A stretch of DNA of 64,000 bases, taken from contig JAGWON010000002.1 of assembly GCA_028871055.1 (NCBI GenBank), positions 124,001 through 188,000 on the forward strand, written 5' to 3'. Shown piece by piece: positions 24,039-32,360 of the stretch. Within the stretch, counting starts at the first letter, position 1. Every line of letters begins with the position of its first letter. The notes beneath the pieces were generated by a model. It had not been told where the DNA came from, did not search any database, and was given only the letters and a program-made list of their open reading frames with translations. The translations under genes were made by a program, and so were the position numbers. This DNA comes from Alphaproteobacteria bacterium (GTDB taxonomy: Bacteria; Pseudomonadota; Alphaproteobacteria; ATCC43930; CGMCC-115725).

Positions 24039-26386
24039 CCAGCGGCGCCGGCCAAATCGGACGGCCGCTGCGGCGCCTGGAGGATCGGCGCCTGCTGACG
24101 GGCCGGGGATGCTTTACCGACGACTTCCGCGATCCCGAAGCGGCGTATGCCGTCGTCGTCCGCGCACCGCACGCCCATGCCGAAATCCGTAGCGTCGAGA
24201 CCGCGGCTGCCCGGCGCGCAGCTGGCGTACTGGCGGTGCTGACAGCCGCGGACTATGCGGCGGACGGCCACCACGCCATCGCGCACAACCCGATTCCGGC
24301 GGACGCACACGATGTCACAAAGCCCGCCTTTCAGCCGGAGCACGGCGTCATCCGGGAGATCGCCATGCCGCCGCTCGCGCACGGCCGCGTGCGCTTCGTC
24401 GGCGAACCCGTCGCGTTGGTGGTTGCGGCAACCCTGAATCAGGCACGCGATGCAGCGGAGCTGGTGCGCGTCGATTACGCGCCGCTTCCGGCAGTAACCG
24501 GCGAAGGCGAAGCCATGCGAGCGGACGCGCCGACGTTGTGGCGCGATGCGCCGGGCAATATCGCTCTCGATTTGAACTATGGTGACGAAGCGGCGACCGG
24601 GCGGGCCTTCGCCGCCGCCGCCCGTGTCGTCGAGCGCGTATTTACCAACCAGCGCATCGCCAATTGCCAGATGGAGCCGCGCGCGGCGCTCGGCCGCTTC
24701 GATGCGGCCTCCGGCCGCTATACGCTGATCGCCGGCACGCAAGGCGTCGTCCGCCAGCGCGCGACCCTTGCGGCGGCGCTTGGCGTCGCACCTGAGCGTG
24801 TGCGCGTTATTAGCCGCGACGTTGGCGGCGGCTTCGGCCCGCGCGGCTTCCTCGAGGCCGAAGCCGTCCTGACATGTTGGGCGGCACGGCGCAGCGGGCG
24901 GCCGGTGCGCTGGATCGCCGAGCGCAGCGAGGATTTCCTCAGCGGCTATCAGGGCCGCGATCTCACCACCCGCGCCGCGCTGGCCTTCGATCAGGATGGC
25001 CGCATCCGCGCCATGCGTGTGCACCTCGTCGGCAATCTCGGCGCCTATACCGTCAATTTCGCGCCGCTGGCCAACGGCTTTCGTCTCGTCTCGACGGTCT
25101 ATGACGTGCCGATCGCAAGCGTCCGCGTCACCGGCGTACTGACCAACACGCCGGCGACGGTGGCGTTCCGCGGCGCCGGCCGGCCCGAGGCGGTCTTCGC
25201 CATCGAACGCCTGCTCGATCTCGCGGCGCCGCGCCTTGGAATCGACCGCGTCGAGCTCCGTCGCCGCAATCTCGTGAAACGCGGCGCGATGCCTTATCGC
25301 ACGGCCATGGGCATGACCTACGACTGCGGCGATTTTGCCGCCAATATGACGAGCGCGCTCGTGCGTGCCGATTGGGCCGGCTTCGCCGCACGCCGTATCG
25401 AGAGCCGCAAGCGCGGCAAGCGGCGCGGGATTGGCCTTGCCAACTATGTCGAAACGCCGGTCGGCGCGCCGCGCGAACGCGTCGAGATCACCGTGCGCGG
25501 AGACGGCGTCGTCGAGGCCGTCGCTGGCACGCAGTCGACGGGCCAAGGCCATGAGACGACCTTCGCCCAAATCATCGCTGACCAGCTGGGCGTGCCGGTT
25601 GGCGCGATCCAGCTCGTCACCGGCGATACCGACCGCGTCGCCGTCGGCGGCGGGACCCATTCCAACCGGTCGATGCGTCTAGCCGGTACGCTGCTCGTCC
25701 GCGTCGCCGCCGATGTCGTTGCGGCGGCGCACGCCCGCGCGGCGCATCGGCTCGGAATCGCGCGCGATACGGTGTGGTTTCGTGATGGCTTGTTCGGCGG
25801 ACCTGGCACCAACCGGGTCTTCAGCCTGTTCGATCTGGCGCGCGCGTGGCCGGACGATCCGCCCGGCACCGGCGCGCTCTCTGCCGCGGCCGATTTCACC
25901 GGCCGCATTCCGGCATTTCCCACCGGCTGCGCGATTTGCGAACTCGAGGTCGATCCAGAGACCGGTCTCGCCACGGTCGCGCGCTACACCTCGGTCGACG
26001 ACGTCGGCCAGCCGATCAATCCCCTCGTCGTCGCCGGCCAGACTCATGGCGGAATCGCCCAGGGCATCGGCCAGGCGCTCTGCGAAGCGGTGCGCTGGGA
26101 TGCGGCCGGCCAAATGCTGAGCGGCTCGTTCATGGATTATGCGCTGCCGCGCGGCGGCCAGCTGCCGTTCTTCGATGTTACCCTGGCGGAGGATCCGACG
26201 GCGGGCAATCCGCTGCGCGTCAAGGGCGGCGGCGAGGGCGGAATCACGCCGGCGCCGGCCGCGGTGTGCAACGCGCTGGCAGACGCCTTGGCCGAGGATG
26301 GCGTCGAGGAAATCGAAATGCCGGCGACGCCGGAGCGCGTGTGGCGCGCGCTTGCCGCCACACGGGCGCGTCAGACAAAAAGGTGA
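24017..26386 (+). CDS. Xanthine-dehydrogenase-family molybdenum hydroxylase, large subunit
   Basis: Protein of 789 residues with a GTG start inside the cupin gene. It has the aldehyde oxidase/xanthine dehydrogenase a/b hammerhead domain at about residues 15-130 (GQIGRPLRRLEDRRLLTGRGCF). The Mo-binding domain carries DVGGGFGPRGF, FRGAGRPEAVFAIE, QSTGQGHETTFAQI, and the C-terminal KGGGEGGITPAP with the catalytic Glu. Small FeS and FAD subunits are not encoded next to it. The family hydroxylates heteroaromatic or other carbon centres; the neighbours suggest an aromatic acid or thioester. The CO-dehydrogenase signature AYRCSFR is absent. Confidence 0.88.
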   Translation: MAAAPPLASGAGQIGRPLRRLEDRRLLTGRGCFTDDFRDPEAAYAVVVRAPHAHAEIRSVETAAARRAAGVLAVLTAADYAADGHHAIAHNPIPADAHDVTKPAFQPEHGVIREIAMPPLAHGRVRFVGEPVALVVAATLNQARDAAELVRVDYAPLPAVTGEGEAMRADAPTLWRDAPGNIALDLNYGDEAATGRAFAAAARVVERVFTNQRIANCQMEPRAALGRFDAASGRYTLIAGTQGVVRQRATLAAALGVAPERVRVISRDVGGGFGPRGFLEAEAVLTCWAARRSGRPVRWIAERSEDFLSGYQGRDLTTRAALAFDQDGRIRAMRVHLVGNLGAYTVNFAPLANGFRLVSTVYDVPIASVRVTGVLTNTPATVAFRGAGRPEAVFAIERLLDLAAPRLGIDRVELRRRNLVKRGAMPYRTAMGMTYDCGDFAANMTSALVRADWAGFAARRIESRKRGKRRGIGLANYVETPVGAPRERVEITVRGDGVVEAVAGTQSTGQGHETTFAQIIADQLGVPVGAIQLVTGDTDRVAVGGGTHSNRSMRLAGTLLVRVAADVVAAAHARAAHRLGIARDTVWFRDGLFGGPGTNRVFSLFDLARAWPDDPPGTGALSAAADFTGRIPAFPTGCAICELEVDPETGLATVARYTSVDDVGQPINPLVVAGQTHGGIAQGIGQALCEAVRWDAAGQMLSGSFMDYALPRGGQLPFFDVTLAEDPTAGNPLRVKGGGEGGITPAPAAVCNALADALAEDGVEEIEMPATPERVWRALAATRARQTKR

Positions 26387-26410
26387 CGGTTGGTAGGCCG
26401 AGAGCGGCCG

Positions 26411-27970
26411 TCAGCCTTGCAGGCGATAACGTCCGCGCTCGTCGTGATCGAGCTTGCCGGCGCGGCGAAACTGGTCGAGCGCGCGGACGATCTCGCGGCC
26501 GTCGCGGCTGCCCAACGCCGCCATCAGCTCCTCGAAATATTTGGGCCCGTCAACCAGCGCGGCCTCGAGCGACGGATAGCGCTTGCCCGGATAACGCGGC
26601 GCCTCGGGAATGGCATGCTCGACCGCCGCGCCGGCCTGGAACGGCCACGTCAGATCGAAGCCCGCCTTGGCGCCCGAAAGACGGCCCTCAAGCGACGGAT
26701 CGAGCGGCGTCACCCGCATGCCGCTTTGCACCACGAGGTCGCGATCGGCCTGGAAGCGCGTCGCCAGTGCCCAGTCCATCTGATCGTCCGAAAAAATGTC
26801 GATGTCAGGGTCGACGACGAAGATATGCTTGACGTTGGACAGGCTCGCCATCGCCGCGGCGATGGCGTTGCGCGCTTCTCCCGGCACCCGCTGGCGCAAG
26901 GCAATACGCACGTTGTACATGCCGCCGCTCGACGGCGTGACGTAGACGGCCTTGGGCTCGCGCACCGCGGTTTCGAGCGCGCGCCAGATCATGACCTCGG
27001 TGCGCAACGCCGTCAGTTGCGCGGTCTCGGTGCGACCCATCGAGCGGCCGCCGATGGTGGTGGTCTGAAACAGCGCGTCGCGACGCCGCGTGATCGCCGT
27101 GACGTGGAACACCGGGTTGCGCTTGACGCCGCCGTAATAGCCGAGGAACTCGCCATAGGGGCCTTCGCTCTCGACATGGCCGCGCGGATCGAGATAGCCC
27201 TCGAGGACCATTTCGGCGTCAGCGGGCACGCGAATGTCGTTGGTAACACACTTCACCACCGGCAGGGCGCCGCCGCGCAATGACGCGAGCAGCTCGAGCT
27301 CGTCGCCCGGCAACCGCAGCGTACCCGAGACGTGATCGATCGGATGCGCACCGACGACGAAGCTCACCGGCAGATTTTCACCGCGCGCCACGGCAGCCTC
27401 GTAGATGGCGCGCAGATCGCTCGGTGCGACCAAATCGATGCCCGCCTCAAGCCGGCCGCGCAGCATCAGCCGGCGCAGACCGACATTGGTCAAGCCCGTC
27501 CGCGGATCGACGACGTAGTCGATGCCCGATGAGATATATGGCGCGCCATCGAATCCATGCTGCAGGTGCACGGGCAACGCCGTCAGGTCGCAATCGCCGC
27601 CGGTCGCGACCACCTGCTGCACCGGCGCTGCGCTTCGGGAAACCACATTGAGTTGCGGCCGTTTTTTGAGCCGCTGAAGAATTTCCGGCAGCAGCGCATC
27701 CACCGCGACCCCGAAGGCGCGGGCGAGGCGGGCGCGGCTACCCATCAGATTGCCCACCAGCTCGGCGCCTTCGGGCCCGGCCTTCTTGAACAGCACGGCC
27801 TTGGGACACCCGTCGAGAATCTTCGCGATGTCGGCCAGCTCGGTCGGCGCCGCGCGGATTTCCAGCTCGTCTCCGCCGCTCAGGCTTGCGACGAAGTCGC
27901 GCAGGCGGAAGCGGTCAAGGTCTGCCGCCGTCTTTGCCGGACTGGCTGCTTTTTGCCTGACTTCGTCCAT
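26411..27970 (-). CDS. UbiD-family (prenylated-FMN) decarboxylase
   Basis: Protein of 519 residues. UbiD-type enzymes reversibly (de)carboxylate aromatic or unsaturated acids with prenyl-FMN. Visible features are LPVHLQHGFDGAPYISSGIDYVVDP, HVESEGPYGEFLGYYGG (active-site Glu), and VDPDIDIFSDDQMDWALATR (near residues 375-394), typical of metal/prFMN binding. The start is 10 bases after the MFS transporter stop, so they form an operon. No UbiX prenyltransferase is in the window. The C-terminal about 50 residues (LDQFRRAGKLDHDERGRYRLQG) are typical of the longer members. Confidence 0.9.
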   Translation of the reverse strand: MDEVRQKAASPAKTAADLDRFRLRDFVASLSGGDELEIRAAPTELADIAKILDGCPKAVLFKKAGPEGAELVGNLMGSRARLARAFGVAVDALLPEILQRLKKRPQLNVVSRSAAPVQQVVATGGDCDLTALPVHLQHGFDGAPYISSGIDYVVDPRTGLTNVGLRRLMLRGRLEAGIDLVAPSDLRAIYEAAVARGENLPVSFVVGAHPIDHVSGTLRLPGDELELLASLRGGALPVVKCVTNDIRVPADAEMVLEGYLDPRGHVESEGPYGEFLGYYGGVKRNPVFHVTAITRRRDALFQTTTIGGRSMGRTETAQLTALRTEVMIWRALETAVREPKAVYVTPSSGGMYNVRIALRQRVPGEARNAIAAAMASLSNVKHIFVVDPDIDIFSDDQMDWALATRFQADRDLVVQSGMRVTPLDPSLEGRLSGAKAGFDLTWPFQAGAAVEHAIPEAPRYPGKRYPSLEAALVDGPKYFEELMAALGSRDGREIVRALDQFRRAGKLDHDERGRYRLQG

Positions 27971-27980
27971 CGCCCTCCGC

Positions 27981-29348
27981 TTACTCGCCCGCCAATGCCG
28001 GCTGCACCTGCAGCGTGCCGATATCGCGCAGCTGCCGGCGGTAAAGCGGCGTGATGATCACGCCGACGACGAAGCCGACGACCAAGGGAATCGCCGCGAT
28101 CACGACGACGGTTTGAAGCGGCAGATGCATGCCGATCAGCACGCCGCCGATCAGCACGCTGATCGACGAGCCGACGCGGCCAGCGGTGAAGCACGAGCCG
28201 ACGCCCCACGCGCGAATATAAGTCGGAAATATTGCCGGCTCGAGCGAGATATTGCCGAACTGCAAGCCGAGCGAGCATATGCCGAGCATGAACAGCAGCG
28301 CCATGATCACCGGCGGCGCCAGTCCCGGCATGCCGATCGCGACCAAGGTCGGGATTCCGAGAGCGAACAGAATCGGCACCAGGATGAAGCCATAGCGATC
28401 GAGGGGGCGCATGATCACCAAACCACCGAAGGTGCCGCCGATCTGGAACAGGCTCGTGGCGATGGCCGCCTGCGCGACCGTGACGCCGGCGCCCGACAGC
28501 ATTGTCGGCATCCATTGATTGACGAAGTAAAGCACCATCAAGCTGCAGGCATTCGAGATCCAGAAGAGCGGAGCCAGCAAGGCGAGGCGCCCGGCAAAAA
28601 GCGCCTTGGGGTCGAATTGAGCGCGGTTCTTTTCGCCGGTGAAGACCAGCGCTGTTTGCGGCGAGATTTCGATTCCGGGCTGCACACGCCGCAGCACGCG
28701 GACCAGTTCCGCGCGACGTTCGGGCCGCAACGCAAGGAACTTGATCGATTCCGGAAATGCGAAGGCGACGATCGCCGCTATGACGATGGGCGCCAACCCG
28801 CCCACCCAGAACAGCAGCCGCCAGCCATAGGTTGCCATGGTGTGGGCGGCGATGAAGCCCGGCATGGCGCCGCCGAACGTGACGCCGCAGAAGACGAGGA
28901 CGACCACGGTTGCGCGGAAGCGCTGCGGCGCGAATTCGTTGTTGAGCGCGACGACGATCGGCAACATGCCGGCCATGCCGATTCCGGCGATGAAACGCAG
29001 CACGATCAATTCATTGAACGCGCCGACGAAGACAGAGGCCAGGGTGAAGAAACCGAAAAAGACGGCGCCGGCGACGATGACCTTTTTGCGCCCGAAGCGA
29101 TCGGCGAAATAGCCGAAGATCTGCGGTCCGAACAGGCCGGAGATAAGACCAGCGCTGAACAACGGACCGAGCGCGGAGCGCGGTACGCCGAATTCATGGA
29201 CCAGCGCCGGAGCGGCAAAGGCCACCGCGCCGAGATCGTAACCGTCGGTCGCCATCAGCAGGAACGAGACCGCCATGAAGACGACGTGAAAGATGCCGAA
29301 TGGCCGTTCGTCGACGATGCGGCCAACATCGATCCGTGATTCGGACAT
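27981..29348 (-). CDS. Aromatic-acid:H+ symporter (MFS, AAHS type)
   Basis: Protein of 455 residues with twelve predicted helices. The AAHS signature is seen as TDGYDLGAVAFAAPAL in helix 1, with the MFS loop 2-3 motif GYFADRFGRKKVI. The acidic DGYD pair in helix 1 is the substrate/proton determinant in PcaK-like carriers. The ATG at 29348 is supported by GGGGAGGAA upstream; longer in-frame starts are not. It lies immediately upstream of the UbiD gene, so the pair probably imports and decarboxylates an aromatic acid. Confidence 0.88.
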   Translation of the reverse strand: MSESRIDVGRIVDERPFGIFHVVFMAVSFLLMATDGYDLGAVAFAAPALVHEFGVPRSALGPLFSAGLISGLFGPQIFGYFADRFGRKKVIVAGAVFFGFFTLASVFVGAFNELIVLRFIAGIGMAGMLPIVVALNNEFAPQRFRATVVVLVFCGVTFGGAMPGFIAAHTMATYGWRLLFWVGGLAPIVIAAIVAFAFPESIKFLALRPERRAELVRVLRRVQPGIEISPQTALVFTGEKNRAQFDPKALFAGRLALLAPLFWISNACSLMVLYFVNQWMPTMLSGAGVTVAQAAIATSLFQIGGTFGGLVIMRPLDRYGFILVPILFALGIPTLVAIGMPGLAPPVIMALLFMLGICSLGLQFGNISLEPAIFPTYIRAWGVGSCFTAGRVGSSISVLIGGVLIGMHLPLQTVVVIAAIPLVVGFVVGVIITPLYRRQLRDIGTLQVQPALAGE

Positions 29349-29410
29349 GCAAATTCCTCCCCTATGCCTTGTGCGGCCTGTGCGCTCCGCGGCGTCTTTT
29401 GCGCCGCCTT

Positions 29411-29439
29411 GAGGCCCATTATTCTCGAGGCCCATTATT
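29411..29439. repeat. Tandem 13-base direct repeat upstream of the transporter gene
   Basis: GAGGCCCATTATT occurs at 29411-29423 and 29427-29439 (period 16), 63-91 bases upstream of the transporter ATG. It could be a tandem operator. The rest of 29349-29661 shows no gene or other clear signal. Confidence 0.4.
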
Positions 29440-29661
29440 ATCGCAATTCTGGCGTCTTGGCTTTATCGATCAATTGCGGAATGGCCCGGTCTTCCTAGCC
29501 GCAACCCGGCCGCCGCTCTCACGGCTTCAGGATTTCAAGTTACGGAAGTCCTAGTCAACCGGCTATCGCCGCACACGGCCACGACAATCTAGGGCGGGAC
29601 GGTTCTACGCCCGTTCATAACCTGAGTTTTGATGCCTGGGTCGCGGCTGACGGCTGAAAGC

Positions 29662-30468
29662 TTAGAGCTTGGCGCGCAACAGGCGCGCGGCGAGGGTCTC
29701 GGCGCTGAACGCTTCGATACCGCGGTCGAGCGCGGCGGCGCTCAGCCCCTCGGCGAAGGCGATGCCGAGCGCTTCGGGCACCGCCATTACGCTGCCCAGG
29801 CGATACGCGATGTCGAGCCGCGTCACCAGGAAGCGCTGGCAGCCGATGTCGCGGAAGACGTGCGCGGCGTCGACCGTGTCGGCGGGATCGCCGCCGGCGC
29901 CGAGCACCAAAATCGGCTCGGCCTGGGCGGCGGCGGCGAGCGCTTCGAGCGCGGCGCGGTCGCCTGGGCTGTAGGGATTGATGCCGGCGCTGTCGATCAG
30001 CAGCGTCGCGCCGGTCGCCGGGCCGAGCGCGCCGAGCGTCGCCTCGTCGGCGGCGATCTCGATTTCGAGTCCGAGCGTCGCGGCGAAATGCCGGAGCTGT
30101 TCGATGCCGCCGCTGCGCGCGGCGTCGCAGGTGACGAGCCGCACCGCGCGGCCTTTTTCCCTGGCGCGGGCCGCGAGCTTGGCGATCGCCAGCGTCTTGC
30201 CGACGCCGGGCGCGCCGACGAAGAAGAAGCGACCGGCGGCGTCGCCGAGCGGGTTGAAGAGATAGAGCTGGGTGAGGGCGCGGCTCAAGGCGGCGATCCG
30301 CTCGTCGCCCGGTTGGGGCGCGGCGAGCCGCACCAGCTTGCGAACCTGCGCGCCGGGGATGCCGTGCGCGGCCAGCGCGATGTCGAGCGCCGATTCCTCG
30401 GGCGACTGCGTGCGCGCGGACATCGGCTGGCGGCCGAGGGTTCCGCTGGTGTTGCTCGAACGGCTCAT
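29662..30468 (-). CDS. FlhF-like SRP-type GTPase
   Basis: Protein of 268 residues with a short helical N-domain and an SRP-type GTPase: P-loop GAPGVGKT (residues 85-92), TCDAARSGGIEQLRHFA, DSAG (159-162; usual DTAG) and TRLD (216-219; usual TKxD). This architecture without an M domain fits FlhF, which sets flagellar placement and number, rather than Ffh or FtsY. It is followed 64 bases upstream by sciP in the same direction, and flbT is divergent beyond that. The short N-terminus lacks the long basic B-domain of gamma-proteobacterial FlhF. Confidence 0.75.
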   Translation of the reverse strand: MSRSSNTSGTLGRQPMSARTQSPEESALDIALAAHGIPGAQVRKLVRLAAPQPGDERIAALSRALTQLYLFNPLGDAAGRFFFVGAPGVGKTLAIAKLAARAREKGRAVRLVTCDAARSGGIEQLRHFAATLGLEIEIAADEATLGALGPATGATLLIDSAGINPYSPGDRAALEALAAAAQAEPILVLGAGGDPADTVDAAHVFRDIGCQRFLVTRLDIAYRLGSVMAVPEALGIAFAEGLSAAALDRGIEAFSAETLAARLLRAKL

Positions 30469-30532
30469 ATCTTACGGCTCGCGCGGGCGATGCGCCCGCG
30501 GCAACCATAGAGTCGGGGCGGTGAAGGTCTGC

Positions 30533-30946
30533 TTAAGGCACCCGGCGCGCAGGCGGGCGGGAGGCGGGGGTGGCGGTGTTCGCGGGATTGGCGGCGGCGG
30601 GGGCTGCAGCGAGGCTACGGTAGTCCTGCAGCCGAGTGACGCGGAGGCCGGGCAGGCCGTGGCTGTCGACCAGGCGCTGCCAGGCGAGGAACTCCTCGAT
30701 CGACAGCGTATAGCGGCGGCAGGCCTCTTCGAGGCTGATGACGCCGGCACGCACGGCGGCAACGACGACCGCCTTGCGCCGGATGACCCAGCGCTTGGTT
30801 TCGGGCGGCGGCAGACTGTCGAGCGACAGCACCGGACCGATATCGAGGAGCCAATCGGCTTCGGCTTCGGCCTCGACCGGACGGGCCGCGGGCGCGGTAT
30901 TGGAACGCACGGCGGCGCTGACTGGATTGGAAAATCGCGTCTGCAT
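30533..30946 (-). CDS. sciP: CtrA inhibitor SciP (DUF1153)
   Basis: Protein of 137 residues. The core LPPPETKRWVIRRKAVVVAAV...ISLEEACRRYTLSIEEFLAWQ is the SciP/DUF1153 helix-turn-helix, which binds CtrA and blocks recruitment of RNA polymerase in Caulobacter. It carries a longer N-terminus and a proline/alanine-rich C-terminus than Caulobacter SciP (about 90 residues). TTAA-N7-CTAA lies 25 bases upstream, so its own promoter may be CtrA-responsive. Confidence 0.92.
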   Translation of the reverse strand: MQTRFSNPVSAAVRSNTAPAARPVEAEAEADWLLDIGPVLSLDSLPPPETKRWVIRRKAVVVAAVRAGVISLEEACRRYTLSIEEFLAWQRLVDSHGLPGLRVTRLQDYRSLAAAPAAANPANTATPASRPPARRVP

Positions 30947-30970
30947 GACGGCGAATTTAGGCCTCTCGAT

Positions 30971-30985
30971 TTAAGAAAGCCCTAA
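30971..30985 (-). promoter_or_regulatory. CtrA-like box upstream of sciP (TTAA-N7-CTAA)
   Basis: TTAAGAAAGCCCTAA is one mismatch from TTAA-N7-TTAA, in the divergent sciP/flbT region. The same variant occurs at 31070. Confidence 0.5.
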
Positions 30986-31069
30986 AGCCGCCGTGTCCGA
31001 GAAGTGGCTAAGCGATTGGACAATTAAGGTAAAAATCTACGAGTCCGCGCGCCCCGCGCCTCGCACGAC

Positions 31070-31084
31070 TTAACGCAATCCTAA
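31070..31084 (+). promoter_or_regulatory. CtrA-like box upstream of flbT (TTAA-N7-CTAA)
   Basis: TTAACGCAATCCTAA, one mismatch from consensus, 61 bases upstream of the flbT ATG. Confidence 0.5.
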
Positions 31085-31144
31085 AGCTTCACCCTTAGAA
31101 ACGGGTGCCGGGGCAGAACAAACAGCGTCGGGCGAAGCCGTAGA

Positions 31145-31564
31145 ATGCCGCTGACCATCAATCTGAAGCCGCGCGAGAAGCTCATCCTCAACGGCGTGGT
31201 GATCGAGAACTCCGGCCCGATGGCCAAGATTCTCATCCACACCAATGCCGCCCTGCTGCGCGAGAAGGACGTGCTGCCGGAGGAGAAGGCGACCACGCCG
31301 GCGCGCCGCATCTATTTCGCCATCCAGTGCCAGTACCTGTTCGCCGGCAAGGCGGACTTGTTCTTCGCGACCATTGACCAGCAGCTCAAGGCCTACGCCG
31401 AGGCGCAGCCCGAGTCGCGCGGCATGCTTGCCGAGATCCGGCGGCTGCTCGCCGAGGACCAGTTCTATCGCGCGCTCAAGACGGCGAAGCTGCTGATCCA
31501 GAACGAGGAAGAGGCCGCCGCGTGCGGTGTGCCGGCGCCGGCCGGCAAGCCGCCGGCCGGCTGA
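31145..31564 (+). CDS. flbT: Flagellar biosynthesis repressor FlbT
   Basis: Protein of 139 residues. It opens MPLTINLKPREKLILNGVVIENSG, characteristic of FlbT, the small RNA-binding protein that destabilises flagellin mRNA until the hook-basal body is complete. LLREKDVLPEEKATTPARRIYF and the C-terminal helical AEIRRLLAEDQFYRALKTAKLLIQNE also match. No flagellin or flaF is adjacent, so it stands as a regulatory gene beside sciP. Confidence 0.93.
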   Translation: MPLTINLKPREKLILNGVVIENSGPMAKILIHTNAALLREKDVLPEEKATTPARRIYFAIQCQYLFAGKADLFFATIDQQLKAYAEAQPESRGMLAEIRRLLAEDQFYRALKTAKLLIQNEEEAAACGVPAPAGKPPAG

Positions 31565-31716
31565 CTTGACCATACCGGTCCGTCCGGCGCGACATCGCCG
31601 GCGCAATCGGGAAACTTCCGTTACATCAATATGTTGCAGTTCTTGCCCGCGGGCCGCGCGATTCATATACTCCGCGCCGCTTTGGTCGTCCCCGTGGGAT
31701 TTGTGAGGTTTTGGTA

Positions 31717-32133
31717 ATGCGGCCGACGCTGCCTGCCGGCTACCGCCCGTCGGAAGACGAGGCGTTCATGAACCCTCTGCAGCGCGAATATTTCCGCCAG
31801 AAGCTGTTGCGCTGGCGCGCCGAGCTGCTTGCCGAATCGAATGCCACCCTGCAGCAGCTCAAGGAGGAGAGTCTGGCCGAGGCCGACATCGCCGATCGTG
31901 CCACGCTCGAGACCGACCGCTACACCGAGCTCCGCACCCGCGATCGCGAGCGCAAGCTGATCTCCAAGATCGACGCCGCGTTGCTGCGGATCGACGACGG
32001 CACCTACGGCTACTGCGAGGAGACCGCCGAGCCGATCGGCATCCGCCGGCTCGAGGCACGGCCGATCGCGACGCTAAGCCTCGAAGCGCAAGAGCGCCAC
32101 GAGCGCATGGAACGCACCCACCGCGACGACTGA
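31717..32133 (+). CDS. dksA: DksA-type RNA polymerase-binding regulator (cysteine-poor)
   Basis: Protein of 138 residues from the ATG at 31717, which has GAGG upstream (a TTG two codons earlier is not needed). The coiled-coil FRQKLLRWRAELLAESNATLQQLKEES ends with the tip segment ADIADRATLETDR, and the globular part has YGYCEETAEPIGIRRLEARPIATLSLEAQERHERMER. Only one of the four zinc cysteines of E. coli DksA is present, as in other alphaproteobacterial DksA proteins. It tunes transcription initiation with ppGpp. Confidence 0.92.
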   Translation: MRPTLPAGYRPSEDEAFMNPLQREYFRQKLLRWRAELLAESNATLQQLKEESLAEADIADRATLETDRYTELRTRDRERKLISKIDAALLRIDDGTYGYCEETAEPIGIRRLEARPIATLSLEAQERHERMERTHRDD

Positions 32134-32236
32134 GCGCCGGCGCGTCCGTCATGCGCTGTCACCGCCCCTTTCACCCAGATTTGGGGCCGAGCGTCCTGGC
32201 GGCCGCTTCGATATCGGCACCCATCGGCTTGGCCCC

Positions 32237-32251
32237 TTAACCCCTCATTAA
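32237..32251 (+). promoter_or_regulatory. Perfect CtrA box upstream of cckA (TTAA-N7-TTAAC)
   Basis: TTAACCCCTCATTAA followed by C matches the CtrA consensus exactly, 110 bases upstream of the cckA ATG. The rest of 32134-32360 has no other clear signal. Confidence 0.65.
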
Positions 32252-32360
32252 CCATATTGCGGCAAAGGTCGCGGCGCACCGCGATTCGGTGCAGGGGAGC
32301 CGCCGCCATGCCCGCGCCCGCAGCCCGGTCCGGGCGGATCGGGTTGTGTGATATGCTGCC

